Assembly (NCBI GenBank): GCA_027619145.1
Contig: JAQCGA010000127.1
Coordinates: 1-8,989, forward strand
From: a bacterium
GTDB lineage: Bacteria; Latescibacterota; UBA2968; GCA-2709665
Length of the DNA stretch: 8,989 bases
Direction: 5' to 3'
Part shown: piece after piece, positions 1-6,860 of the stretch
How positions within the stretch are numbered: the first letter of the stretch is position 1
Layout: every line of letters starts with the position of its first letter
The notes under the pieces: model-generated
Database searches by the model: none
Told to the model about the DNA's origin: nothing
The model's input: only the letters and a program-made list of their open reading frames with translations
Made by a program: the position numbers and the translations under genes

Positions 1-1
1 G

Positions 2-661
2 ATGAACGTGGCAGATCCCCCGGAGGTGCCGGCGTTGCACCCGGAAGAGGTGGATCTGACACTGGTGCCGCTGGAAGGCTTTCGTCAGCAGGCAGGGGAG
101 AACCGGCCGGAGCTGAAAGAGCTGGGATTTCTTCGAGAAGCACAGGTGTATCGGGTGCGGGCACAGGCTTCTGCACTGAAGCCGCAGGTGTACGCGACGG
201 CGGCATATCATTACGGCCGACCGGGGGTAAATGCGTTTGAAGATCAGTGGATGGGGTACGCGTCTGTGGGGCTGAGTGTGCGGTGGACGGTGTGGGACTG
301 GCGGCAGGATCGACGCAGGGTCAAACAGGCGGAACTGGAAGGCCGTCGGCTGGACCTGGTCCGGCAACAGCGTGCGCTGGATGTGCGCCAGGAGGTTGCG
401 GAGGCGTACCGGACTCTGGAGATGGTACGGGATCAAATTGTGTTACAGCGCCAACTGGTAGGCCAGGAAAGAGAACGCTACCGGATCACGCGGGATCAAT
501 ACGTGGCAGGGCAGGCCACGTCGGTGGATCTGAGCGATGCGGAGAAGACGCTGGTGGCGGCGGAGGTGACGTTACAAAGTGAGTATGTGCAATGGTTGCA
601 GTCTCAGTTGCAATTGAATTATGCTGCCGGCGTTCTTGGATCTATGGTGGAAGGAGAATAG
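2..661 (+). CDS. TolC-type outer membrane efflux protein, C-terminal part
   Basis: This is the C-terminal half of an outer-membrane efflux protein (OEP/TolC family), which forms the trimeric channel carrying substrates from the periplasmic adaptor across the outer membrane. Visible features are the NRPEL-type repeat start near residue 34 (ENRPELKEL), a long alpha-helical, Gln/Arg-rich stretch, beta-strand-like aromatic segments (residues ~64-95, ending in WTVWDW), and a second long helical stretch to the end. Family members usually run over 400 residues and only 219 are present, so the gene is truncated by the window edge. The ATG at position 2 is probably internal, not the real start. The stop (659-661) is one base before the start of the adaptor gene, so the two are almost certainly co-transcribed and the product is the outer-membrane partner of the exporter encoded downstream. 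Signal peptide and promoter lie outside the window. Confidence 0.85.
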   Translation: MNVADPPEVPALHPEEVDLTLVPLEGFRQQAGENRPELKELGFLREAQVYRVRAQASALKPQVYATAAYHYGRPGVNAFEDQWMGYASVGLSVRWTVWDWRQDRRRVKQAELEGRRLDLVRQQRALDVRQEVAEAYRTLEMVRDQIVLQRQLVGQERERYRITRDQYVAGQATSVDLSDAEKTLVAAEVTLQSEYVQWLQSQLQLNYAAGVLGSMVEGE

Positions 662-662
662 G

Positions 663-1622
663 ATGGAATGGAGGAATATGAGAGAATCAGGATCGAAAGG
701 CGGGAATTGCAAATTTACAATTGTTCGCGACGGGAGTTGGAGGCGGGTGCTGTGCGTTTTGGTTATTACGCTGGCTCTGGTGGGGTGTGAAGTAAAAGAA
801 GAAGCGGCTGTATATACTGGGGTTTTGGAAGGGACGTCGGTTCATGTGCCTGCGCTTACAGGAGGGAAGATTATTCGACTGGATGTGCGGGAGGGGGATG
901 AGGTGGGGGTGGGAGATACGGTGGCGGTGACGGATACAAGGGAGCTGGTGCTGCAAGAGAGGCAGGTAGCGGCAGCACTGGAAGAGCTGGATGTACAGCA
1001 GGAGATCGCGCAGGATGGTCTGGACCGGGCGGGGGTGGATCTGGCTTACGTGCAAGAAAAACACGGGCGTATGAAAGAGTTGTTCGAAAAGGAGTCTGTG
1101 CCCCGGCAGCGCCTGGATGATGTAGCCAACCAGCTGGATCGGGTGAAGACAGCGGTAGCGTCAGCACGCAAGCAGGTACGTATTCTGGAAGCGAAACGTG
1201 GGCAACTGGACGCCCAGGTTGATTTGATTCGGAAGCGGGTTGCGGATGCGGTTTCTGTTTCGCCGATTGAGGGACGGGTGGTTACGCGTTATTTTGAGCC
1301 GGGCGAAGCTGTGCCGCCTATGCAAGCGGTTGCGGAACTGATGCATGTGAAGACGCTGGACGTAAAAGTGTACGTGGCTGAAGAAAAGTTGCCGCATATC
1401 AAAACAGGCCAGGCGGTCACGGTACATGCAGATGGTCTGGACCGATCTTTTCCGGGTCGGGTAATCTGGATCAGCAACCGGGCCGAGTTTACGCCCAAAA
1501 CCATTTTGACCCCTGAAACGCGCGCGTCGCTGGTATATGCAGTGAAGGTGCAGGTGGAGAATCCAGACGAGGTGTTGAAGGATGGGATGCCTGTGGAGGT
1601 GAGGTGGGAGAACGGGATTTGA
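663..1622 (+). CDS. HlyD/YbhG-type periplasmic adaptor lipoprotein of ABC efflux system
   Basis: This is a membrane fusion protein bridging the inner-membrane ABC-2 transporter and the outer-membrane channel. With the ATG at 663 it has 319 residues. A positively charged N-terminus and hydrophobic stretch end in a lipobox, LVGC, with Cys42 as the lipidation site, so it is probably a lipoprotein. After it come a biotinyl-lipoyl-like half (about 55-85, with GGKIIRLDVREGDEV), a coiled-coil hairpin (about 90-190, rich in Glu/Gln/Lys/Arg), the second lipoyl half (SPIEGRVV), and a beta-barrel domain. FTPKTILTPETRASLVYAVKV near the C-terminus, followed by LKDGMPVEV, is typical of the YbhG/EmrA-like group. 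I chose the start because AAGGAG (651-656) lies 6 nt upstream. An open frame back to 621 has no such site and overlaps the TolC gene by 41 nt. The ATG at 678 is possible but too close to its GGAGG. Confidence 0.88.
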   Translation: MEWRNMRESGSKGGNCKFTIVRDGSWRRVLCVLVITLALVGCEVKEEAAVYTGVLEGTSVHVPALTGGKIIRLDVREGDEVGVGDTVAVTDTRELVLQERQVAAALEELDVQQEIAQDGLDRAGVDLAYVQEKHGRMKELFEKESVPRQRLDDVANQLDRVKTAVASARKQVRILEAKRGQLDAQVDLIRKRVADAVSVSPIEGRVVTRYFEPGEAVPPMQAVAELMHVKTLDVKVYVAEEKLPHIKTGQAVTVHADGLDRSFPGRVIWISNRAEFTPKTILTPETRASLVYAVKVQVENPDEVLKDGMPVEVRWENGI

Positions 1623-1624
1623 CG

Positions 1625-1726
1625 GACCCCTCCCCCGGCCCCTCCCCGATACGGAGAGGGGAGAAAGCCTCATGAAAGGATTTGTTCCCCCTTCCATTTC
1701 AGGGAAGGGGGCCAGGGGGTTAGGTC
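1625..1726. repeat. C/G-rich double-hairpin intergenic repeat (MITE/REP-like)
   Basis: Two hairpins sit between related, inverted ends. Hairpin 1 pairs CCCCTCCCCG (1639-1648) with CGGAGAGGGG (1652-1661), with one mismatch and a 3-nt loop. Hairpin 2 pairs CCCCCTTCC (1687-1695) with GGAAGGGGG (1703-1711) perfectly across a 7-nt loop. The outer ends (GGACCCCTCCCCCGGCC at left; GGCCAGGGGGTTAGGTC at right) are imperfect reverse complements of each other. Elements of the same flavour are dispersed in many copies in several environmental bacterial genomes, so I infer a small non-autonomous repeat; copy number cannot be tested here. It lies in the only sizeable gap of an otherwise tightly packed operon. 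Confidence 0.7.
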
Positions 1727-1764
1727 AGGTTTTGATTGATTTTATTTCAGCATCGGAGACGCAC

Positions 1765-2685
1765 GTGGCAAACGCAATTCAAATTGAGACATTTCAAAAG
1801 TCCTACGGGACCGTGGAAGCCGTGAACGATGTCTCCCTGGCCATTCGAGAGGGCGAATTGTTCGGGTTGATTGGACCCGACGGGGCGGGGAAGACCACGT
1901 TGATGCGTTCGGTGTGTACGTTGCTGAAACCAGATGCGGGATCCATTCGAGTACTGGGGAAAGATGTGGTGGCAGAGCGTGCGGCGATTCGAGCGACATT
2001 GGGGTATATGCCGCAACGGTTTTCATTGTACCAGGATTTGTCTGTGGCGCAGAATTTGCGATTTTTTGCGGATTTGTTTCAGGTGTCTGGCGAGGAGCGG
2101 GCTGTACGATTGGAAGAACTCTACCAATTCTCTAGGTTAAAGCCGTTCCAGGACCGGAAGGCGGGTGCGTTGTCTGGAGGAATGAAGCAGAAGTTGGCGC
2201 TGATGTGTGCGCTGGTGCATACGCCGGAGGTGCTGGTGCTGGACGAGCCCACGTTCGGGGTGGATCCGGTATCGCGGATGGAGTTCTGGGACATTTTACG
2301 GGAGATCCGGGAGGCTGGAACAACGATTCTGGTTTCCACGGCGTATATGGAGGAGGCAGACCAGTGTGACCGGGTGGGGTTGATGCACCGGGCTCACGTA
2401 CGTAGCGTGGGTACGCCGGATGAGGTGAAGAAGACGTACGCGTACCCGCTATACAGGGTGCACGGAGAGGATGTGCGTGTCCTGCGGGGATTTCTGGATG
2501 GGTTGGAGGAGGTGCGGAGCACGCAGTTGTTTGGAGATGCGGTGCACGTGAGTTTTCGAGAAGAGCCGACAGGGGCAGAATGGAAGGGGTGGCAGGAGAA
2601 GGCCGGGCAGGATCTGGAGGGATGGGAGCCGCAGGCACCAGGGATTGAGGATGTGTTTATGGAGCTGGCGGAGGAGGTAGAATGA
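1765..2685 (+). CDS. ABC-2 efflux ATPase, first NBD (YbhF N-terminal-half type)
   Basis: Cytoplasmic ATP-binding subunit of the exporter, 306 residues from the proposed start. Motifs: Walker A GPDGAGKTT (37-45), Q-loop Gln84 (YMPQRFSLY), signature LSGGM (136-140), Walker B VLVLDE with Glu161, D-loop GVDP. The H-loop His is missing: the motif reads STAYMEEAD, with Ala193 at the His position. The usual C-terminal extension of drug-export NBDs follows, to about residue 306. I chose GTG at 1765 because GGAGA (1755-1759) is 5 nt upstream and the ABC domain begins immediately. An in-frame ATG at 1672 would add 31 residues translated from the C/G-rich repeat; it has a purine-rich stretch 8 nt upstream, but that belongs to the repeat. 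The gene overlaps the second ATPase by 4 nt (ATGA). It corresponds to the first half of the tandem ATPase YbhF/RbbA-type proteins. Confidence 0.9.
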   Translation: MANAIQIETFQKSYGTVEAVNDVSLAIREGELFGLIGPDGAGKTTLMRSVCTLLKPDAGSIRVLGKDVVAERAAIRATLGYMPQRFSLYQDLSVAQNLRFFADLFQVSGEERAVRLEELYQFSRLKPFQDRKAGALSGGMKQKLALMCALVHTPEVLVLDEPTFGVDPVSRMEFWDILREIREAGTTILVSTAYMEEADQCDRVGLMHRAHVRSVGTPDEVKKTYAYPLYRVHGEDVRVLRGFLDGLEEVRSTQLFGDAVHVSFREEPTGAEWKGWQEKAGQDLEGWEPQAPGIEDVFMELAEEVE

Positions 2686-3425
2686 ACGGGGGAGCCGTAA
2701 GTGTGGAGACGCGGGAACTGACGCGGACATTTGGAAATTTTGTGGCGGTGGACCGGGTGAGCATTCGGGTAGGTCGGGGGGAGATTTTTGGATTTCTGGG
2801 AGCCAATGGAGCGGGAAAGACAACGATGATCCGGATGCTGTGTGGGTTGTTGCCGCCCACGGGAGGCGAGGCAATGGTGGCGGGGTTAGACGTGTACCGT
2901 CAGAGCGAAGAGATCAAGCAGAATATCGGGTATATGAGTCAGAAGTTTTCGTTGTACGGGGATTTGACGGTGGGGGAGAATATTACGTTTTACGGGGGGA
3001 TCTACGGGTTGTCACGCGGGCAGATCCGGGAGAAGCGCGAGGATTTGCTTTCCAGGTTTGAGCTGGAAGGAGATACACTTACGCAGGGGTTACCGCTGGG
3101 GTTTAAACAGCGATTGGCGCTGGGGTGCGCGATGCTGCACGAGCCCCCCATTTTGTTTCTGGATGAGCCCACGTCCGGTGTGGATCCGAAGGCGCGGCGT
3201 GGGTTCTGGGATTTAATCCATCAAGCAGCGGCAGGTGGGACGACGGTGTTTGTGACCACACATTTTATGGATGAGGCGGAGTACTGTCAGCGGGTGTCTG
3301 TGATGGCGGCCGGGCGGGTGATTGCGCTGGATACACCGGGCCGATTGAAACAGGAGTACGGTAAGAAGAGTATGCAGGACGTTTTTGTGGCGCTGGTGAA
3401 CCGGCAGGGCCGGGAGGAGGCGTGA
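2682..3425 (+). CDS. ABC-2 efflux ATPase, second NBD (YbhF C-terminal-half type)
   Basis: Second nucleotide-binding subunit, 247 residues, expected to pair with the preceding ATPase on the cytoplasmic face of the permeases. Motifs: Walker A GANGAGKTT (40-48), Q-loop Gln87 (YMSQKFSLYG), Walker B ILFLDE with Glu162, TSGVDP D-loop, H-loop His194 (VTTHFMDEAE). The signature is non-canonical: LPLGF (137-141) followed by KQRLAL, where LSGGQ would stand. An LPLGW-KQRLAL form is, from memory, usual in the C-terminal NBD of YbhF-like proteins, so this supports the family call and is not a sign of decay. The ATG overlaps the upstream stop (ATGA), with GGAGGAGGT just upstream, indicating coupled translation and near-equal subunit amounts. 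Confidence 0.9.
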   Translation: MNGGAVSVETRELTRTFGNFVAVDRVSIRVGRGEIFGFLGANGAGKTTMIRMLCGLLPPTGGEAMVAGLDVYRQSEEIKQNIGYMSQKFSLYGDLTVGENITFYGGIYGLSRGQIREKREDLLSRFELEGDTLTQGLPLGFKQRLALGCAMLHEPPILFLDEPTSGVDPKARRGFWDLIHQAAAGGTTVFVTTHFMDEAEYCQRVSVMAAGRVIALDTPGRLKQEYGKKSMQDVFVALVNRQGREEA

Positions 3426-4537
3426 TGGTTCAGAGCCGGGTACTTGCGATTGCGCGTAAGGAATTTTTGCATATTGTGTACGATTTTCGAACGTTGTTTA
3501 TCCTGTTTTTGATGCCGGTGATGCAACTGGTCATGTTCGGGTATGCGATGAATATGGAGATTGAACAGGTGAACATGGCGGTGGTGGATCGGTCTGGAAC
3601 ACCAGGATCGAGGGAACTGGTGGAAGGGTTTCGGGCGAGCCGGTTTTTTCGGCCGTTTTCGTTTGAGGGGTCACGGGAGGAAATGGAGGGGTTGTTCCAG
3701 GACAGACGGGCGCATGTGGTGATGGTGGTTCCGGTAGAGTTTGACCGGAAGCTGGTACGGGAAGGCGCGGTACCGGTGCAATTTTTGATTGATGCATCGG
3801 ATGCGAATACAGCGATGCTGGTGCGGAATTATTGCAGCCGGGTGCTGGAGGCGTTTAATGAAGGACGCCGGTCCAGGGTGTTTGCCGCGCCGTTCGAGAT
3901 GAGGCCAGCGGTGTTGTTTAATCCGGATTTGAAGAGTTCGTATTTTTTTGTTCCGGGTGTGATTGCGATGATTCTGGTGATGATCTCGGCGCTGTTGACG
4001 AGTGTGGCAATTGCGCGGGAGAAGGAGACGGGTACCCTGGAGCAGATTCTGGTGAGTCCGGTACGTGCGTACGAGATCATCTTAGGGAAGGTGTTGCCTT
4101 ATCTGGTGCTGGCATTTCTGGATGCGGTTTTGATTCTGGGGGTTGGGTTGCTGATTTTCGGGGTGCCGTTTCGGGGCGATGCACTTTTGCTTGCGGGGCT
4201 GACGCTGCTGTACATTTTTTCTGCTCTGAGTCTGGGGCTGATGATTTCCACGCGGGTGAAAAGTCAACAGGTGGCTATGATGGCGGCACTGGTGGCTACA
4301 CTGCTGCCCACCATGATGCTTTCGGGCATGATTTTCCCCATTGCGTCGATGCCGGAATTGTTGCAGTACGTGACGTACGTGATTCCGGCGCGGTATTATT
4401 TGTTGATTGTGCGGGGTATTTTGCTGAAAGGGAGTAGTCTGGGGCAACTGGTGGCACCCACCCTGAGTCTGGTGGTTATGGTGCTGGTGCTGCTGGTGGT
4501 ATCGGTGCGGCGGTTTGGCACGGATTTGGAGACGTGA
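3425..4537 (+). CDS. ABC-2 type permease, first of pair (YbhS/YbhR-like)
   Basis: Inner-membrane subunit of the exporter, 370 residues. Topology as read from hydrophobicity: a short cytoplasmic N-terminus (AIARKEFLHIVYD), TM1 about 22-42, a large extracytoplasmic domain about 45-170, then a cluster of five hydrophobic segments from about 177 to 360. The conserved ABC-2 motif after TM2 is present (REKETGTLEQILVSP, starting near 198), as are the FVPG entry to TM2 (about 175-178) and LSGMIFPIASMP near TM5. Start choice: ATG at 3425 overlaps the previous stop by one base (TGATG) with GGGAGGAGG at 3412-3420. A GTG immediately before it (3422) would add one residue and cannot be excluded. The gene ends one base before the next permease, which it probably joins as a heterodimer. 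The substrate is not predictable from sequence. Confidence 0.88.
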   Translation: MVQSRVLAIARKEFLHIVYDFRTLFILFLMPVMQLVMFGYAMNMEIEQVNMAVVDRSGTPGSRELVEGFRASRFFRPFSFEGSREEMEGLFQDRRAHVVMVVPVEFDRKLVREGAVPVQFLIDASDANTAMLVRNYCSRVLEAFNEGRRSRVFAAPFEMRPAVLFNPDLKSSYFFVPGVIAMILVMISALLTSVAIAREKETGTLEQILVSPVRAYEIILGKVLPYLVLAFLDAVLILGVGLLIFGVPFRGDALLLAGLTLLYIFSALSLGLMISTRVKSQQVAMMAALVATLLPTMMLSGMIFPIASMPELLQYVTYVIPARYYLLIVRGILLKGSSLGQLVAPTLSLVVMVLVLLVVSVRRFGTDLET

Positions 4538-4538
4538 T

Positions 4539-5639
4539 ATGCGGCGAATTTTTTATATGGTATTTAAAGAGTTCCGGCAGGTGTTCCGGGACCCGCAAAT
4601 GGTGGGGCTCATTTTTGTGGTGCCCATTTTTCAGTTGCTGGTGCTGTCGTTTGCAATTACGACAGAGGTGAAACATCTGAAGTTGCTGGTTGTGGACCTG
4701 GACGGCAGCCGGACCAGCCGGGAGGTGGTGCGTTCGTTTTCGCATACGGATCGCTTCAACGTGGTGGGGTTCACGCGGGATCTGCGGGAAATCCAGCCGG
4801 CAATGCAGGGTTGGCAGGCACAAGTCGCGTTGGTGATTCCGCCCGGGTTTGGACGGGATTTGCAGCGGGGTCTTTCTCCACAGGTACAGGTGGTGGTAGA
4901 CGGAGTCGATGGGAATACGGCCAGTGTGGCCACGGGGTATGCTCGCGGCATTTTGGGGCAATTCGCACAGGGAGCTGTTCGCACTTCGAGAGTGCAGGGA
5001 GCGATCATGGAGGAACGGATGTGGTACAATCCGGACCTGAGCAGCAAGCAGTTTATGGTGCCGGGTATTGTGGTGGTGCTGTTGACCATTTTGCCAATGA
5101 CGCTGTCCAGTTTGAGCCTGGTGAAGGAAAAGGAAATTGGTACGCTGGAGCAGCTAATGGTGACGCCGCTGAGCAAATACCAGCTGCTGCTGGGCAAGCT
5201 GGTTCCATTCCTGGTGCTTTCTTATGTGGAACTGGCGCTGGTCACGGCGGTGGCGGTGCTGGTGTTCGATATTTCGATGAATGGCAGTTATGGTTTGCTT
5301 GCGGCGCTGGCCTTTCTGTATCTTTTTTCTACGCTGGGGCTGGGGATTTTCGTATCTACAATCACGCAGTCTCAACAACAGGCGATGTTCGTGTCCTGGT
5401 TTTTTATGGTGTTTATGGTGTTGATGAGCGGATTTTTTATTCCAATTGAGAATATGCCGCCGGTGTTGCAGAAGGTGACGTATTTGAACCCGATGCGATT
5501 TTTCACGACGATTACGCGAGAGATTTTCCAGAAGGGGTCTTCGCTGCGGTATTTGATGAAAGATGTGATTCCTATGACAGGGTTCGGGCTGTTGATTGTA
5601 GGGTTGAGCGTCGTAAAATTTCGCAAGCGAATTGGATGA
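4539..5639 (+). CDS. ABC-2 type permease, second of pair (YbhR/YbhS-like)
   Basis: Second membrane subunit, 366 residues, with the same plan as its neighbour: cytoplasmic N-terminus with FKEFRQVFRDPQ, TM1 about 22-40, an extracytoplasmic domain to about 170, the MVPG entry to TM2 (about 173-176), the conserved loop KEKEIGTLEQLMVTP (196-210), then further membrane segments including MSGFFIPIENMP and a basic C-terminus (KFRKRIG). It is clearly a paralogue of the first permease. The frame is open further upstream (ATG at 4515 inside the neighbour), but GGAGA at 4528-4532 lies 6 nt before ATG 4539, and the protein then begins with the family-typical amphipathic helix. It is the last gene of the efflux operon; I see no intrinsic terminator directly after it. 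Confidence 0.88.
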   Translation: MRRIFYMVFKEFRQVFRDPQMVGLIFVVPIFQLLVLSFAITTEVKHLKLLVVDLDGSRTSREVVRSFSHTDRFNVVGFTRDLREIQPAMQGWQAQVALVIPPGFGRDLQRGLSPQVQVVVDGVDGNTASVATGYARGILGQFAQGAVRTSRVQGAIMEERMWYNPDLSSKQFMVPGIVVVLLTILPMTLSSLSLVKEKEIGTLEQLMVTPLSKYQLLLGKLVPFLVLSYVELALVTAVAVLVFDISMNGSYGLLAALAFLYLFSTLGLGIFVSTITQSQQQAMFVSWFFMVFMVLMSGFFIPIENMPPVLQKVTYLNPMRFFTTITREIFQKGSSLRYLMKDVIPMTGFGLLIVGLSVVKFRKRIG

Positions 5640-5684
5640 AGGAACAGAGGGTTTTTCAAATAAATTCGTTCACAGTCTTTTTGC

Positions 5685-5717
5685 CGTCATTCCCGAGTGT
5701 TTTTATCGGGAATCCAG
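5685..5717. repeat. CGTCATTCCCG-type palindromic intergenic repeat
   Basis: A perfect 8-bp inverted repeat, ATTCCCGA (5689-5696) with TCGGGAAT (5706-5713) around a 9-nt T-rich loop, flanked by CGTC at left and CCAG at right. The whole reads as the CGTCATTCCCG...CGGGAATCCAG pattern, a family of dispersed palindromes I recognise from many bacterial genomes. No T-run follows on either strand, so I do not call it a terminator. It sits in the 123-nt gap between the permease gene and the STAS-ATPase gene. The rest of that gap shows no convincing promoter. Confidence 0.65.
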
Positions 5718-5762
5718 GGTGCATCTGTCAATCAACTTTTTTGAAAGACCACTGAGGGTTTT

Positions 5763-6635
5763 GTGAACGAGAATACATTTTCCATCCGGGAAAATAACTT
5801 ATCTGCGGTGTCCGGCGATGCGGTACTGGCGGAGCTGAACGATTTTGTACAGCGGCGTACGCAGGACGGGATTGTACTGGACCTGTCCGGGCTGGGGTTT
5901 GTGGATCCGTACGGAATGGGTTTGTTATGCTTGATTGGACGGTTTCTGGGGGGACGGTACTGGGATATTGACTGCAGGTTACCGATGGACCCGGGGATTG
6001 AAAGTTATTTGACGCGGATGCGTGTATTTGAAGAGTTGGCAAAATATGCAACGCTGGAACGTACGCCGCATACGGGGCGGATGCCTGTACATAATGAGAG
6101 TTTGCTGGAGGTGCTGGATATTGGCCAGCGAGGCGACGTGGAGTCTGCTCTGGGGTTGATTGAGTCTCGGGTGAGTTCGATTTTGAGCGAAGAATTGGGC
6201 TATACGTTTCGGGAAATGACAGATTTTAAGAATGTTGTGGCCGAACTGTGTCATAATATTCTGGACCACAGCGGAGACCGGGGCCTGCTGGTGGCGCAAC
6301 GTTATGTGAACCAGAAGCTGGGCAAGAAGTTTGCCATTATTGGGGTGTGCGATCTGGGGATTGGGATTCGGCACAGTCTGGCCAGCCGGTACGACGTGGA
6401 ACAATGGACCCACGCTCAGGCCATTGGCAATGCAGTGCGCAAAGAGTTCTCGCGGGAGACCGCACGCGGCCTGGGGCTGTATATTGTGAACCAGATCTGT
6501 CAGCAATACCGCGGGAGTCTGCACATTCGTTCAGGAGATACGCGTGTTTACTTTCGGGGGAAACGGTCTTATACGCATGTTTCAGCGTCGTTTGGAGGAA
6601 CGCAGGTAAGTATTACGCTCTATGAAAAGGGGTAA
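5763..6635 (+). CDS. STAS domain-GHKL (HATPase_c) ATPase fusion, probable signalling regulator
   Basis: 290 residues with two recognisable parts. Residues ~1-100 resemble a STAS domain: the strand and loop IVLDLSGLGFVDPYGMG (37-53) match the SpoIIAA-type phosphorylation-loop region. Residues ~120-290 are a GHKL ATP-binding domain: N box ELCHNILDH (Glu161, Asn165), G1 box CDLGIGI (196-202), and a G2-like ARGLGLYIV (234-242). There are no transmembrane segments and no DHp His box, so it is more like an anti-sigma kinase/partner-switching protein than a sensor kinase. At the place of the phosphorylatable Ser of SpoIIAA (DSSG) it has DPYG, so classical Ser phosphorylation of the STAS part looks impossible. 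The start is GTG with GAGGG (5754-5758) 4 nt upstream, slightly tight. It stands alone on the + strand, 123 nt after the efflux operon. Target and ligand are unknown. Confidence 0.75.
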   Translation: MNENTFSIRENNLSAVSGDAVLAELNDFVQRRTQDGIVLDLSGLGFVDPYGMGLLCLIGRFLGGRYWDIDCRLPMDPGIESYLTRMRVFEELAKYATLERTPHTGRMPVHNESLLEVLDIGQRGDVESALGLIESRVSSILSEELGYTFREMTDFKNVVAELCHNILDHSGDRGLLVAQRYVNQKLGKKFAIIGVCDLGIGIRHSLASRYDVEQWTHAQAIGNAVRKEFSRETARGLGLYIVNQICQQYRGSLHIRSGDTRVYFRGKRSYTHVSASFGGTQVSITLYEKG

Positions 6636-6654
6636 GAAACAGAAGTCTAAAAAC

Positions 6655-6708
6655 AAAAAAACGCGCGGTGTGAAAGGGGGAAGTCCAAAACACACCACGC
6701 GTTTTTTT
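6655..6708. terminator. Bidirectional intrinsic terminator between convergent genes
   Basis: An 18-bp stem with one C:A mismatch: arm 6655-6672 (seven A then CGCGCGGTGTG) pairs with arm 6691-6708 (CACACCACGCG then seven T), with an 18-nt purine-rich loop. The GC-rich core is flanked by A7 and T7, giving a U-tract on both transcripts. It starts about 20 nt after the STAS-ATPase stop on the + strand and lies downstream of the sigma-factor operon on the - strand. Confidence 0.85.
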
Positions 6709-6716
6709 ATGTACTC

Positions 6717-6749
6717 GTCTGCCTTTTCCATGCGGGGGAAAAGGCAGAC
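6717..6749. other. Perfect 13-bp inverted repeat (hairpin) beside the terminator
   Basis: GTCTGCCTTTTCC (6717-6729) and GGAAAAGGCAGAC (6737-6749) pair perfectly around a 7-nt loop. No T-run follows on either strand, so it is not a standard terminator by itself. In the minus-strand transcript it comes 6 nt after the stop of the 34-codon ORF and before the terminator at 6708-6655. It could protect the 3' end, or be part of a protein- or RNA-binding element. Confidence 0.7.
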
Positions 6750-6755
6750 AAGAGA

Positions 6756-6860
6756 TCACCCTGCTTTTACAAACGCCGCATCCCTCAACAGGTTCCCATT
6801 TTTCTGTTCGGGTTCTTTCGCCCTGTCCAGATGCAACAGATCTTCTACCCGTTGTTTCAA
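6756..6860 (-). CDS. Small 34-residue protein translationally coupled to the sigma gene (hypothetical)
   Basis: An open frame of 34 codons begins with TTG at 6860, overlapping the sigma stop codon as TTGA, the 4-nt overlap seen at coupled starts. A purine-rich AAGGTGG lies 9 nt upstream. The predicted product is hydrophilic and charged: it starts LKQRVEDLLHLDRAKEPEQ and ends FVKAG, with a helical N-terminal half. Codons are strongly G-initial (GTA GAA GAT, GAC, GCG, GAA, GGG, GAT GCG GCG, GTA, GCA), which resembles real coding sequence. The frame is also open upstream inside the sigma gene, so an alternative is that it represents a C-terminal extension reached by frameshift or lost through a past frameshift mutation. 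Function is unknown; an accessory or antagonist of the sigma factor would fit the position but is speculation. Confidence 0.4.
   Translation of the reverse strand: MKQRVEDLLHLDRAKEPEQKNGNLLRDAAFVKAG

Noticed and set aside
621..662. Longer adaptor start at ATG 621
   Set aside because: It lies inside the TolC coding region without a ribosome binding site; ATG 663 has AAGGAG at good spacing and gives a normal lipoprotein signal.
5689..5713. Terminator for the efflux operon
   Set aside because: The stem is good but no T-run follows on either strand; better explained as a dispersed palindrome.
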